A DNA stretch of 64,000 bases, from the NCBI GenBank assembly GCA_050291245.1, contig JBNKJP010000020.1:184690-248689 (forward strand). The letters are read 5' to 3'. The translations under genes were made by a program, and so were the position numbers. Within the stretch, counting starts at the first letter, position 1, and each line of letters starts with the position of its first letter. The notes beneath the pieces were generated by a model. The model was given only the letters and a program-made list of their open reading frames with translations. It did no database searches and was not told the origin of the DNA. Positions 17,037-26,755 of the stretch are shown here, one piece after another. This DNA is from Thiodiazotropha sp050291245. Lineage in GTDB: Bacteria > Pseudomonadota > Gammaproteobacteria > Chromatiales > Chromatiaceae.

Positions 17037-19358
17037 GTGAAAGAAAATATGGATGCAATAATGATGAATTATCACTGTTTGAAAAAAAGAAGCAAGCTGT
17101 CAAAAGGGATTAAAACAGCGCTCTACTCGTTGAGTGTTGTCGGAGCATGTGTGTGTTCTTCTGTCGATGCCTCAAATCCGGTTGTACGTTCAAGTACGCA
17201 AGCATTTTCAATCCCGTATGAGGTGGTTGACAAAATTGTAATAGGTCCGGCTATTACAACAATGGGTGGGCAAAATTATCTACAATTCGTTATCAGTACT
17301 GACCGTGATAATAGCTATCAAAATATCATTGCCGGGCCGGTTGACCGGTTGTTTGATAGAACAATTCCTTGGGATGATCAGGTTTATTTAAATCAATCAT
17401 TCGATTTTGATTCGCTAACATATCCCTATTCATACCTGATTGATTTGAATAATGATGGAATCAATACGCTGGTGTCTGACAATAAAGAATATGACATCAA
17501 TAATAACAATGAAATAATATCAGAAGATGTTTTCAATGGCGCGATATCGTTTGATGCTTTCGAGGATGCTATGTTCCTCGATGTGGACGGTGACGATGAT
17601 TTGGATGTTCTGGTCTCTGATTGGAAATACGGTGGTAGTAGATTCTATGAAAATACAGGATCTCCCGAGGTGCCTGTTTTCAGTCACAGTAATAGTGATG
17701 TGGGCGATGTGCTGAGTGGTTACTTTGGGACATTGCCGGTCGGCTTTTATGACTATTTTACCGCTTTGTTTCCTTACTCCTTCCCATCTGTGTATGACTA
17801 CCCGATAATTTTTGATTTCGACACGGACGGCGATCTTGACTTGCTGATGGCTCGGGATGTACCTAACGATATAAAATATTTTGAACAATCCAATAATCAG
17901 GGCATGTCACAGTATTCTGAGCCCTTTGCTTCGCTGCCGTTTGGTAATGCGAAAGCTGTTTGGATTACTGACTATGATACAGATGGTGATCTGGATCTGT
18001 TGGTTTATTCACTTGAAGACGAATTCTGCTTCTTTGAACGAAATAATCAAAAAAACCCCCATCAATATGCGGATCCGGTAACAATTACTAATTTTCCTAC
18101 CTGGACGGGTAGTTATTTTCTAGGCATTCCGAATGCGATTTCCATTTCAGGTAGCAGGGGGGTGTTCGCCGATCTTGATAACAATGGGTATCAAGAGATG
18201 CTAGTCGTTCGCTCAACGGACTATAGAGAGTACCAATTACTGCTTTTGAAAAAGGGTGATGACGATCGGTTTGAACAACAGATCATCTATCAAGGTACTG
18301 ATATAGAATATGGGGCCGTTGAACGATTGGAATTTGTAGATGCCAACAATGATGGAAAATTAGATATCGCTCTTCAATTTTATTACCCGGAAAATGGAGA
18401 AACTCAGTCTATCCTTCTATTTGAACAGCAAGAGCCGTTTACATTTGCTGGGCCTGAAACATTGGCGCCTGATGCCCTTAGCTTTACGCAGATTCGCGAT
18501 ACCTCTATTGATGTTGATTTAGATGGAGATGGTGATATTGATACTGTCTATAATACCGGCGTTGACTGGAATCTTGATTCAAATCCAGGTTCAGTCGTAA
18601 ATTTCTCGACCCGATCATATGTTGGCGAAGGCGCGAACATATTAATCGGCGGATTTATCATAGAGGGTCGATCGCCTCAGACCGTTATTCTGAGAGGTAT
18701 CGGTCCAAGCTTGGCGGATAAGGGAATTTCAGACCCGTTACAGGATCCCGAGCTGTTTCTTTTTTCAGGGGACAAGTTGATTGCGCATAATGACGACTGG
18801 GGTTTGACGGATGGTGCCGATATGATTGAAGCAGCGGGAGTCGGCTTGGAATATCCTAGAGAATCCGGCCTGCGTGTGCGTCTTGATCCTGGTGTCTATA
18901 CTGTTCATCTCAAGGGTAAACCCGGCGATACGGGGGTGGGTATCATCGGTGTGGATGCCGACAATCAAATGCCAACCAATTCGCTTCAGGTGAACATTTC
19001 CGGCCGGGCGTTTGTCGACGAGGGCGAAGCGATTACGATCGGTGGGTTTGTCATAGAAGGCGATACACCGGTCAAGGTGCTCATTCGCGGGTTGGGTCCG
19101 CAGTTGCGGGATAAGGGTGTGAGCAATGCACTCAACGATCCCAATATCACGTTATTCTCAGGCAGTACCATCATTGCCAGTAACAACGACTGGAAGAACG
19201 GTGCGAACGCCGCGGAGATCTCACAACTCGATATTGCTCCGGAACAAGACAGGGAGGCCGCGATACTCAGGGAGCTTGAGCCCGGTACCTATACGGTTCA
19301 CCTGCACGGCGCGACGGGTGATACGGGAGTAGGTATTATCGCGGTAGATAGGCTCTGA
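17037..19358 (+). CDS. Secreted Asp-rich repeat protein with duplicated C-terminal domain, paralogue 2
   Basis: 773 residues, same architecture as the gene upstream: signal peptide (ALYSLSVVGACVCSSVDA), FG-GAP-like Asp-rich repeats (DLNNDGIN, DVDGDDDLDVL, DFDTDGDLDLLMA, DYDTDGDLDLLV, DLDNNGYQEM, DANNDGKLDIA, DLDGDGDIDTV) and the duplicated C-terminal domain from about residue 530. The C-terminal about 300 bp of coding DNA are almost base-for-base the same as paralogue 3 and close to paralogue 1, whereas the propeller parts have diverged. The GTG at 17037 follows AAGGAATGAG; ATG codons at 17049 and 17061 are alternatives. It lies 88 bp after paralogue 1. Confidence 0.85.
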   Translation: MKENMDAIMMNYHCLKKRSKLSKGIKTALYSLSVVGACVCSSVDASNPVVRSSTQAFSIPYEVVDKIVIGPAITTMGGQNYLQFVISTDRDNSYQNIIAGPVDRLFDRTIPWDDQVYLNQSFDFDSLTYPYSYLIDLNNDGINTLVSDNKEYDINNNNEIISEDVFNGAISFDAFEDAMFLDVDGDDDLDVLVSDWKYGGSRFYENTGSPEVPVFSHSNSDVGDVLSGYFGTLPVGFYDYFTALFPYSFPSVYDYPIIFDFDTDGDLDLLMARDVPNDIKYFEQSNNQGMSQYSEPFASLPFGNAKAVWITDYDTDGDLDLLVYSLEDEFCFFERNNQKNPHQYADPVTITNFPTWTGSYFLGIPNAISISGSRGVFADLDNNGYQEMLVVRSTDYREYQLLLLKKGDDDRFEQQIIYQGTDIEYGAVERLEFVDANNDGKLDIALQFYYPENGETQSILLFEQQEPFTFAGPETLAPDALSFTQIRDTSIDVDLDGDGDIDTVYNTGVDWNLDSNPGSVVNFSTRSYVGEGANILIGGFIIEGRSPQTVILRGIGPSLADKGISDPLQDPELFLFSGDKLIAHNDDWGLTDGADMIEAAGVGLEYPRESGLRVRLDPGVYTVHLKGKPGDTGVGIIGVDADNQMPTNSLQVNISGRAFVDEGEAITIGGFVIEGDTPVKVLIRGLGPQLRDKGVSNALNDPNITLFSGSTIIASNNDWKNGANAAEISQLDIAPEQDREAAILRELEPGTYTVHLHGATGDTGVGIIAVDRL

Positions 19359-19400
19359 TTACCGATTCATAAAACTTACTCCGGAAATCGGGCATGGATT

Positions 19401-21785
19401 GTGGGCAAGGTCTGTTTTATGCGAAGACATCGATGTATGGATTATGATTTGTTAATACACAGAAGTGAATTGTCAAAGGGGATTAAAAAGGCGCTCTATT
19501 CACTGGGTGTTTTTGGAGTGGTTGCATTTTCTTCGGCCGATGCCGCAATTCCCACGCTACGTTCCAGTACGCAAGCGTTTTCAATTCCAAATGATGTGGT
19601 TGACAGGATTGTAGCGGGGCCTGCTGTTACATCATTGGGAGGACAGAGATATCTGCAGTTTTTAACTAGGACTGATCAGGATGGAAGATATCAAAATATC
19701 ATTGCGGGACCACTCGATAAATTGCTTGATGGAACCATTTCATGGAACGACCTGATTTATTTAAATCAATCAGTAAGTTTCGATGTGCGGTTTTATAAGG
19801 GTTGGTATCCTTCGTTACCGCATGCAACAGCTTCTCTGGTTGATTTGAACAATGATGGAATCAATAGCCTAATTGTTTCCGGGAAAGAATACGATATTAA
19901 TAATAACAATGAGATAATATCGGAGGATGTGTTTAACGGTGAGGTGAGTTTAGGTGATGATGCCTATGCCAGGTTCGTCGATGTAGATGATGATGGTGAT
20001 CTGGATGTCTTTACCTCCAGTTGGAAGGCTGGTGAAGGAGATGGCGTTTTCTTTGAAAATACAGGTACTCCAGAGGCACCTGTGTTTTTACGTCGGAATG
20101 ATGATGTTAATGACGTAATGGCTAATTATTATTCGACATTACCAAGCGGGTTTTACGACTATTTTGATTCTATGTTTGAATATCCTTTTCCTGATGTTAA
20201 TACTCCGGTAACGAGATATGACTACCCGGTGATATTTGATTTTGACTCGGATGGTGATCTTGATTTGCTGATGGGGCGTCAATTGCCAAGTAGATTAAGT
20301 TATTTTGAACAGTCAAATATCGATGGTGAAACGCAGTATTTCAACCCCTATCCTTTGGTCCCGTTAGATAATCAGGATGCCGTTTGGGTAACTGATTACG
20401 ATACAGATGGGGATATGGATCTGTTGGTTTATCAAGGTCAAAGTAATATCCTATATTTTGAACGAAATAATAAACTTCGTAATCACTATGAAGATCCTAT
20501 AACAATTACTAATTTTCCCGTTTGGCAGAATCCTGGTTTCTGTGGAATGCCGAATGCATATTCTATTTCAAGAAGCGGGGAGGTGTTTGCGGATCTTGAT
20601 AATGATGGATATCAAGAGATGTTGGTTGTTTATCAGAATGATTATCAAGAGTATAAGTTGATATTACTGGTAAAACGTGATTTTAATTTTTTTGAGCAAC
20701 GCATAATCTATGAAGGTACTGAGATAAATTACGGTGTGTCCGAGCGGCTGGAATTCGTTGATGCCAATAATGATGGTAAATTAGATATTGCGCTTCAGTT
20801 TTATTACCCGGATAGTGAAGAAACTCAACCTATCCTTCTGTTCGAACAGCAAGATCCGCTCACATTTTCTGGGCCTGTATCATTAGCGCCAGATGCGCTT
20901 AGCTTAACTCAAATTCACGATAACTCGGTCGATGTTGATATCGATGGAGATGGTGATGTTGATACGGTCTATAATTCCGGTGTTGACTGGAACCTTGATT
21001 CGAGTCCTGGCTCGATCGTGAATTTTTCGACCCGATCCTATGTCGGAGAGGGTGCGAACATATTAATCGGCGGATTTATCATAAAAGGTCAATCACCTCA
21101 GACCGTTATTCTGCGAGGTATCGGTCCAAGCTTGACGGATAAGGGTATTTCAAACCCGTTGCAAGACCCCGAGTTGTTTCTTTTTTCAGGGGATAAGTTG
21201 ATTGCGCATAATGACGACTGGGGTTTGGCGGATGGTGCCGATATGATCGAGACAGCGGGCGTCGGCTTGGAACACCCTAAAGAATCCGGCCTGCGGGTGC
21301 GTCTTGATCCTGGTGTCTATACCGTTCATCTCAAAGGTAAGCCCGGGGATACGGGGGTGGGTATCATCGGCGTGGATGCTGACAATCAAATGCCAACCAA
21401 TTCGCTTCAGGTGAACATTTCCGGCCGGGCGTTTGTCGACGAGGGCGAAGCGATTACGATCGGTGGGTTTGTCATAGAAGGCGATACACCGGTCAAGGTG
21501 CTCATCCGCGGATTGGGTCCACAATTGCGGGATAAGGGTGTAAGCAATGCACTCAACGATCCCAATATCACGTTATTCTCAGGCAGTACCATCATTGCCA
21601 GTAGCAACGACTGGAAGAACGGTGCGAACGCCGCGGAGATCTCACAACTCGATATTGCCCCGGAACAAGACAAGGAGGCCGCGATACTCAAGGAGCTGGA
21701 GCCGGGTACCTATACCGTTCACCTGCGCGGAGCGTCGGGTGATACAGGGGTAGGTATCATCGCAGTAGACAGACTTTGGGCGTGA
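19401..21785 (+). CDS. Secreted Asp-rich repeat protein with duplicated C-terminal domain, paralogue 3
   Basis: 794 residues, third tandem copy, 42 bp after paralogue 2. The signal peptide (ALYSLGVFGVVAFSSADA) and the Asp-rich loops (DLNNDGIN, DVDDDGDLDVF, DFDSDGDLDLLMG, DYDTDGDMDLLV, DLDNDGYQEML, DANNDGKLDIA, DIDGDGDVDTV) mirror the other copies, with a small insertion before FDFDSDGDLD. The C-terminal double domain runs from about residue 550 and ends VDRLWA. The frame opens with GTG at 19401; the ATG at 19419 has a better placed AAGG and is the likelier start. Copies 2 and 3 are more similar to each other than to copy 1. Confidence 0.85.
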   Translation: MGKVCFMRRHRCMDYDLLIHRSELSKGIKKALYSLGVFGVVAFSSADAAIPTLRSSTQAFSIPNDVVDRIVAGPAVTSLGGQRYLQFLTRTDQDGRYQNIIAGPLDKLLDGTISWNDLIYLNQSVSFDVRFYKGWYPSLPHATASLVDLNNDGINSLIVSGKEYDINNNNEIISEDVFNGEVSLGDDAYARFVDVDDDGDLDVFTSSWKAGEGDGVFFENTGTPEAPVFLRRNDDVNDVMANYYSTLPSGFYDYFDSMFEYPFPDVNTPVTRYDYPVIFDFDSDGDLDLLMGRQLPSRLSYFEQSNIDGETQYFNPYPLVPLDNQDAVWVTDYDTDGDMDLLVYQGQSNILYFERNNKLRNHYEDPITITNFPVWQNPGFCGMPNAYSISRSGEVFADLDNDGYQEMLVVYQNDYQEYKLILLVKRDFNFFEQRIIYEGTEINYGVSERLEFVDANNDGKLDIALQFYYPDSEETQPILLFEQQDPLTFSGPVSLAPDALSLTQIHDNSVDVDIDGDGDVDTVYNSGVDWNLDSSPGSIVNFSTRSYVGEGANILIGGFIIKGQSPQTVILRGIGPSLTDKGISNPLQDPELFLFSGDKLIAHNDDWGLADGADMIETAGVGLEHPKESGLRVRLDPGVYTVHLKGKPGDTGVGIIGVDADNQMPTNSLQVNISGRAFVDEGEAITIGGFVIEGDTPVKVLIRGLGPQLRDKGVSNALNDPNITLFSGSTIIASSNDWKNGANAAEISQLDIAPEQDKEAAILKELEPGTYTVHLRGASGDTGVGIIAVDRLWA

Positions 21786-21946
21786 GTCGGATTGTAGGTT
21801 GTCTCCTGATTGGCAGAAATTTGTCGGAAAATTTTACATGCTGAAAAATGCATGAAAGATAACATTCTGAGTTACTTGATCTTTATAGGACTGGCTCGAT
21901 TTTTGTTTGATCCTTCAGGATCAAAATAAAAGGGAGTATTTGTTCA

Positions 21947-22573
21947 ATGAAGAAGATTAATCGGTTTTCTGTAGTGATGTTTTTTATCGCCCTGGCTGGA
22001 CCAGAGGCTGTCCTTGCGGCATCTATGTATCATGCCATCGAGGGTGCAACTCATCATTTTAACAATGTTAACGGTCAGGAATCCGATGTTTACAAAGAAC
22101 TGACCGGGGTGACGCTCGGCAATCCGATTTCCTATGTTTTCATGCGGGATGGCAGGATGACGGAAGATGAGAGTAGTGGCGGCTTTTCGGGGTTCTCAGG
22201 TTTATTCTCGAGCAGTTGTCAGCCATCCTCTGCGTATTACAAAGTGCCGGGTTTCACTGATGTGGCCTTGACCGGAGGTGCTTCGAACGGATCGGGATTT
22301 GTTGATCTGAGTCCCTTGGTATCCCGAGAAGACATCGGCTCATCCGGAGACTTCTCCAATTGGCTGGCCAGGACTTCGCTTAACACCGCATTGGCACGTA
22401 TGACCCTGACGGATGACGCAAAGAATCACAATCAGTACTTTCATGATCTCGTACTGACTTCAGTGTCCACCCAATCGCCTTCAACCTCGGTTCCGGATTC
22501 CACAACCTATCTCCTGGTGAGTCTGGGTCTGATCGGTATGGGACTGGCACGGTGTAAAGACTGTTTATCCTGA
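21947..22573 (+). CDS. Secreted protein with PEP-CTERM-like sorting tail
   Basis: 208-residue exported protein of unknown function. A signal peptide (VVMFFIALAGPEAVLAAS) leads a Gly/Ser-rich middle with no recognisable domain. The C-terminus is VPDSTTYLLVSLGLIGMGLARCKDCLS: a VP-D/E-x-T motif, a single hydrophobic helix and a short basic end, the layout of PEP-CTERM and VPDSG-CTERM proteins processed by exosortases. The motif is degenerate (PDS in place of PEP) and the tail after the helix is long, so this is a tentative call. AGGGAG lies 12 bp before the ATG. It follows the three secreted paralogues on the same strand after 160 bp. Confidence 0.75.
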   Translation: MKKINRFSVVMFFIALAGPEAVLAASMYHAIEGATHHFNNVNGQESDVYKELTGVTLGNPISYVFMRDGRMTEDESSGGFSGFSGLFSSSCQPSSAYYKVPGFTDVALTGGASNGSGFVDLSPLVSREDIGSSGDFSNWLARTSLNTALARMTLTDDAKNHNQYFHDLVLTSVSTQSPSTSVPDSTTYLLVSLGLIGMGLARCKDCLS

Positions 22574-22581
22574 ACCGATGA

Positions 22582-24630
22582 CTATTTGACCCGCATCCCC
22601 GGCTGAGCCCCCTCGTCGGGGTTCAGAATGAACAACTCTTTGCCCCCCGGTCCCGCGGCCAGCACCATGCCTTCCGATACCCCGAAGCGCATCTTACGCG
22701 GCGCCAGATTGGCAACCATGACCGTGAGTTTGCCCTCCAGGTCCTGTGGGGCATAGGCCGATTTGATGCCGGCGAATACGTTGCGGGTCTCCCCGCCCAG
22801 ATCCAGGGTCAGGTGCAGCAGCTTGTCGGCGCCCTCCACATGGTCCGCCTTGGCGATGCGGGCGATGCGCAGGTCCAGCTTGGCGAAATCCTCGTACTCG
22901 ATGGTCGCGGCGATCGGGTCTTTGCTCAGGGGCGAGTTCCCAGCCGGCTGGGCCGCCTTGGCCGGCGCCTGGGCGGCCAGATCCTCTTTCGAGTGCTCCA
23001 GCATCGCATCGATCTGCTTGGGATCGACCCGAGTCATGAGGGGCGTGAACTTGCCGATCTCATGTCCGCTCAGTGGGGTGGCCAGTTGTTCCCAGGTCAG
23101 GGGGTCGATCTGCAGGAAACCTTCCGCCATTTCCGCGGTTGCGGGCAGGATGGGGCGCAGGTAACCGATCAGCAGCCGGAATAGGTTGAGGCCGTCGCTG
23201 CAGATCGCCTGCAGCTCCGCGTCTTTTCCATCCTCTTTGGCCACCACCCAGGGTTTGCGTTCGTCGATGTACTGGTTGGCCCGGTCGGCCAGGGCCATGA
23301 TCTCACGTACCGCGCGGCTGTACTCACGCTTCTCGTAATGCCCGGCGATGGCCTCTCCGGCGGTCACGAACTCATCGAACAGGGCCTGCTCGGATACCTG
23401 TTCGGCCATGCGTCCGGCGAAACGCTTGCTGACGAACCCGGCGCAGCGGCTGGCGATATTGACCACCTTACCCACCAGGTCGCTGTTGACCCGAGCGGCG
23501 AAGTCCTCCAGGTTGAGGTCGATGTCGTCAACACCGGAACCGAGCTTGGCGGCGAAATAGTAGCGCAGGTATTCCGGGTTGAGGTGATCCAGATAGGTGC
23601 GCGCCTTGATGAAGGTGCCCCGGGATTTGGACATCTTGGAGCCGTCCACGGTGAGGAAGCCGTGGGCAAACACCGCGTTGGGGGTGCGAAAACCCGCCCC
23701 ATGGAGCATCGCCGGCCAGAACAGGGTGTGGAAATAGATGATGTCCTTGCCGATGAAATGGTACAGCTCGGTCTGGCTCTCCGGGGACCAGTACTCGTCG
23801 AAGTCGAGCCCCTCGGTCTTGTCGCACAGGTTACGGAAGCTGGCCATGTAGCCGATCGGGGCGTCGAGCCAGACGTAGAAGTACTTGCCCGGATGATCGG
23901 GTATCTCAAAGCCGAAGTAGGGGGCGTCCCGGGAGATGTCCCACTCCTGCAGTCCGGCCTCGAACCATTCGCCCAGCTTGTTGGAGACTTCGTTCTGCAC
24001 GTGACCGGCGCCGGTCCACTCCTTCAACATGGTTTCGAAATCGGCCAGTTTGAAAAAATAGTGGTCCGATTCCCGCTGTTCCGGTACTGCGCCGGAGACT
24101 GCCGAGACCGGGTTTTTCAGTTCAGCGGGGGAGTAACTGGCGCCGCACACCTCGCAGTTGTCCCCGTATTGATCCTCCGCACCGCACTTCGGACAGGTGC
24201 CCTTGATGAAGCGATCGGGAAGGAACATCTGTTCTACCGGGTCGTAGGCCTGGGTGATGGTGCGCTTGGCGATGTGCCCGCCGTCCCGGTTGCGCTCATA
24301 GATGGTGTTGGCGCAGACCTGGTTCTCCGGCGAATGGGTGGAGTGGTAGTTGTCGAAACCGATGCGGAAGTCAGCGAAGTCGGCCTGGTGTTCTTCGGCG
24401 ACCCGGGCGATCAGGGTTTCCGGCGCGATGCCCTCCTGGCGGGCGCGCAGCATGATCGGGGTGCCGTGGGCATCGTCGGCGCAGACGTAGAGGCATTGGT
24501 GACCGCGCATCTTCTGGAAGCGGGACCAGATGTCGGTCTGGATGTACTCCACCAGATGTCCGATGTGGATCGGGCCGTTGGCATAGGGCAGGGCGCTGGT
24601 GATCAGGATCTTACGCGGGGTGTTGTTCAT
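22582..24630 (-). CDS. metG: Methionyl-tRNA synthetase
   Basis: Class I aminoacyl-tRNA synthetase that charges tRNA-Met; 682 residues, the long bacterial form. HIGH is present as HIGH at 22-25 (PYANGPIHIGHLVEY), the zinc knuckle as CPKCGAEDQYGDNCEVCG (about 145-162) and KMSKS at about 332-336 (DGSKMSKSRGTF). After the anticodon-binding helices, a C-terminal EMAPII-like tRNA-binding domain begins near residue 580 (FAKLDLRIARIAKADHVEGADKLLHLTLDLG). It converges with the PEP-CTERM-like gene, with only 8 bp between the two stop codons. Confidence 0.98.
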   Translation of the reverse strand: MNNTPRKILITSALPYANGPIHIGHLVEYIQTDIWSRFQKMRGHQCLYVCADDAHGTPIMLRARQEGIAPETLIARVAEEHQADFADFRIGFDNYHSTHSPENQVCANTIYERNRDGGHIAKRTITQAYDPVEQMFLPDRFIKGTCPKCGAEDQYGDNCEVCGASYSPAELKNPVSAVSGAVPEQRESDHYFFKLADFETMLKEWTGAGHVQNEVSNKLGEWFEAGLQEWDISRDAPYFGFEIPDHPGKYFYVWLDAPIGYMASFRNLCDKTEGLDFDEYWSPESQTELYHFIGKDIIYFHTLFWPAMLHGAGFRTPNAVFAHGFLTVDGSKMSKSRGTFIKARTYLDHLNPEYLRYYFAAKLGSGVDDIDLNLEDFAARVNSDLVGKVVNIASRCAGFVSKRFAGRMAEQVSEQALFDEFVTAGEAIAGHYEKREYSRAVREIMALADRANQYIDERKPWVVAKEDGKDAELQAICSDGLNLFRLLIGYLRPILPATAEMAEGFLQIDPLTWEQLATPLSGHEIGKFTPLMTRVDPKQIDAMLEHSKEDLAAQAPAKAAQPAGNSPLSKDPIAATIEYEDFAKLDLRIARIAKADHVEGADKLLHLTLDLGGETRNVFAGIKSAYAPQDLEGKLTVMVANLAPRKMRFGVSEGMVLAAGPGGKELFILNPDEGAQPGMRVK

Positions 24631-24881
24631 AGGGGCTTCGACTTGCAGACTTGGGTTCCAGACCCACCAGAGGGTGTCCGGGCTTGGTGAGAAAAACGCG
24701 AATTATCGCATATCCGGGCATGGGGAAGTAAGCCCGGTCCCACACTCCGGGAAGATGTTGTGTTCCGTTTGATCACTTCATCGATCGGTCACGATTCGGA
24801 CACGCAAAGCTCACATCCCGGCAAATCCCTTGTCATGATCGGTCCGTATGCTCCTGCTGATTTAATTCGGGGAGCACCGTC

Positions 24882-26597
24882 TTGTTGAACGTAGAGCAGG
24901 TCTTGACCAATCGATTTCCGGGCTTTTTCGAAAAGCAGCCGAGTCTCCTGACCCGTCCGATGCTGAAGGTTCTGCGCATGTTGTTCCGGGAGCGGGAGGT
25001 CAACCGTTTTCTCCAGGAACACCAGTCCCTCAGGGGATTCGATTTGATCGAAAAGGTCCTCGAATACTTCGACCTCGATTACCTGGTTTCGAACAAGGAT
25101 CTGGAAAACATCCCATCCAGCGGCCGGGTCATCGTGGTGGCGAATCACCCCCTGGGAGCGCTCGATGCCCTGTGCCTGATCCAGATGATCAGCCGGGTGC
25201 GCCGGGATATCCGGGTGGTGGCCACAGACCTGCTCACCGCCATAGAGCCCATGGGGGATCTGCTGTTACCGGTGGACAACCTGGGCGGAGGATCGAATCG
25301 CCGTGGGGTCAAGCGGATCCACGCGGCCCTTGAGCGGGAGGAACTGGTCATCATTTTTCCCGCCGGCGAGGTTTCACGGCTGAGACCCAACGGGGTCCGG
25401 GATACCCGCTGGAAGAGTGGTTTCATGCAGTTCGCGCGGCGCACCGGTTCACCCCTCCTGCCGATCTACATCGACGCCCGGAACTCCCCCTTGTTCTACG
25501 GAGTCTCGATGCTCTATAAACCGATTGCGGCACTCCTGCTGGTTCAGGAGATGTTCCTGCAACGCTCCAACACCATCGCCTTCCGGGTCGGAGAACTGAT
25601 CCCTTTCGACCATCTGAACGTGGACGGTATCCGTCTCAAGTCCCGGGTGAAGATGGTGCGCAAGCATCTCTACCGGATCTCCCAGCGCAAGTCCGGGGTG
25701 TTCACCACGGAAAAAAGCATTGCCCATCCGGAATCCCGCCAGGCACTGAAAAAGGAACTGAGTAAGGGCCAGGTACTGGGTGAGACCCGTGACGGTAAGC
25801 TGATCCTGCTGATGGATTGGGAGCCGGGCAGCGCCTTCATGCGGGAGATCGGGCGGCTGCGGGAGATCAGCTTTCGCAAGGTGGGCGAGGGTACCGGCAA
25901 GCGTCGGGATACGGACAAATACGATCTGCACTATCGTCATCTGGTGCTTTGGGATGAGCGTGAACTGGAGATGGTGGGGTCCTACCGAATCGGTGAGGTG
26001 CGTGGGATACTCGAGCAGCAGGGCCGGGAAGGGTTGTACACCCACAGCCTGTTCAAATTCGACGATGCCTTCGACAGTTATGCCCGTCAAGCTATTGAAC
26101 TGGGACGCAGCTTTGTGCAACCCCGCTACTGGGGTTCACGGGCGCTCGATTACCTGTGGCAGGGGCTGGGTGCCTATCTGAGGCACCATCCTGAGATACG
26201 CTATCTGTTCGGTCCCGTGAGTATCAGTGCCCGTTACCCGAAACCGGCCCGGGACCTGATGGTGGATTTTTACCTGCGTTATTTCCCGCCGGCACGCTTT
26301 CTGGGCGCGTCACGCAATCCCTACCAGACCAGTCGGACAACCTGGGACGAACTGGGTCAGGTGTTTTGCGGCGATGATTACGAGGCGGATCTGCAGGAGT
26401 TGAAAAATCAGTTGGCCCAGTTCGACCTGACCGTTCCAACCCTCTACAAGCAATACACGGATCTGTGTGAGCCGGGGGGTGTGAGCTTTCTCGATTTCGG
26501 TATCGACCCGGATTTCGCGGGCTGTGCCGATGGGATGATTCTGGTGGCGTTGGACCGGGTCAAGGAGAGTAAGCGCAAGCGGTATATCGGTGGCTGA
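24882..26597 (+). CDS. Two-domain acyltransferase: PlsC-like plus OlsB-like, possible ornithine-lipid synthase
   Basis: 571-residue fusion. The N-terminal half is a lysophospholipid-acyltransferase-type domain: VVVANHPLGALDALC (85-98) carries the His...Asp pair, IIFPAGEVSR is the typical second motif and GSPLLPIYIDARN a third. The C-terminal half (about 300-540) is a GNAT-like, OlsB-type N-acyltransferase: SFRKVGEGTGKRRDTDKYDLHYRHLVLWD, VGSYRIGEV, YTHSLFKFD, IELGRSFVQPRYWG, YLFGPVSISARYP. Fusions of OlsA-like and OlsB-like parts (OlsF type) make ornithine or related amino-acid lipids in both acylation steps; that role is an inference here. Translation starts at a TTG (24882) after GGGGAG. It stands alone and would act at the inner membrane. 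Confidence 0.85.
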   Translation: MLNVEQVLTNRFPGFFEKQPSLLTRPMLKVLRMLFREREVNRFLQEHQSLRGFDLIEKVLEYFDLDYLVSNKDLENIPSSGRVIVVANHPLGALDALCLIQMISRVRRDIRVVATDLLTAIEPMGDLLLPVDNLGGGSNRRGVKRIHAALEREELVIIFPAGEVSRLRPNGVRDTRWKSGFMQFARRTGSPLLPIYIDARNSPLFYGVSMLYKPIAALLLVQEMFLQRSNTIAFRVGELIPFDHLNVDGIRLKSRVKMVRKHLYRISQRKSGVFTTEKSIAHPESRQALKKELSKGQVLGETRDGKLILLMDWEPGSAFMREIGRLREISFRKVGEGTGKRRDTDKYDLHYRHLVLWDERELEMVGSYRIGEVRGILEQQGREGLYTHSLFKFDDAFDSYARQAIELGRSFVQPRYWGSRALDYLWQGLGAYLRHHPEIRYLFGPVSISARYPKPARDLMVDFYLRYFPPARFLGASRNPYQTSRTTWDELGQVFCGDDYEADLQELKNQLAQFDLTVPTLYKQYTDLCEPGGVSFLDFGIDPDFAGCADGMILVALDRVKESKRKRYIGG

Positions 26598-26638
26598 TCC
26601 GTTATCCCAATCATTACATAATCAGCTGGGTAGAGAAG

Positions 26639-26676
26639 GCGTAGCCTGGATTCCGTTTCACTTCATCCAGGCTGAT
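26639..26676. repeat. Dispersed GGATTCCG / CATCCAGGCT repeat
   Basis: The segment carries AGCCTGGA and its complement TCCAGGCT around ATTCCGTTTCACTT, a hairpin-forming unit related to the one at 13598-13625. It lies between the acyltransferase stop and the facing lipoprotein gene and could serve as a shared transcript end. Confidence 0.45.
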
Positions 26677-26755
26677 TGGATATCCGCCGCCAATGGACGC
26701 GGTATATTTTTCTTCAATACGCCCAGAGCCGAGAGAACCGGCTCTGGGGGGTGGA

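Noticed and set aside
23338..24690. Plus-strand open frame of 450 codons
   Set aside because: Antisense to metG, whose HIGH and KMSKS motifs are intact; no recognisable protein.
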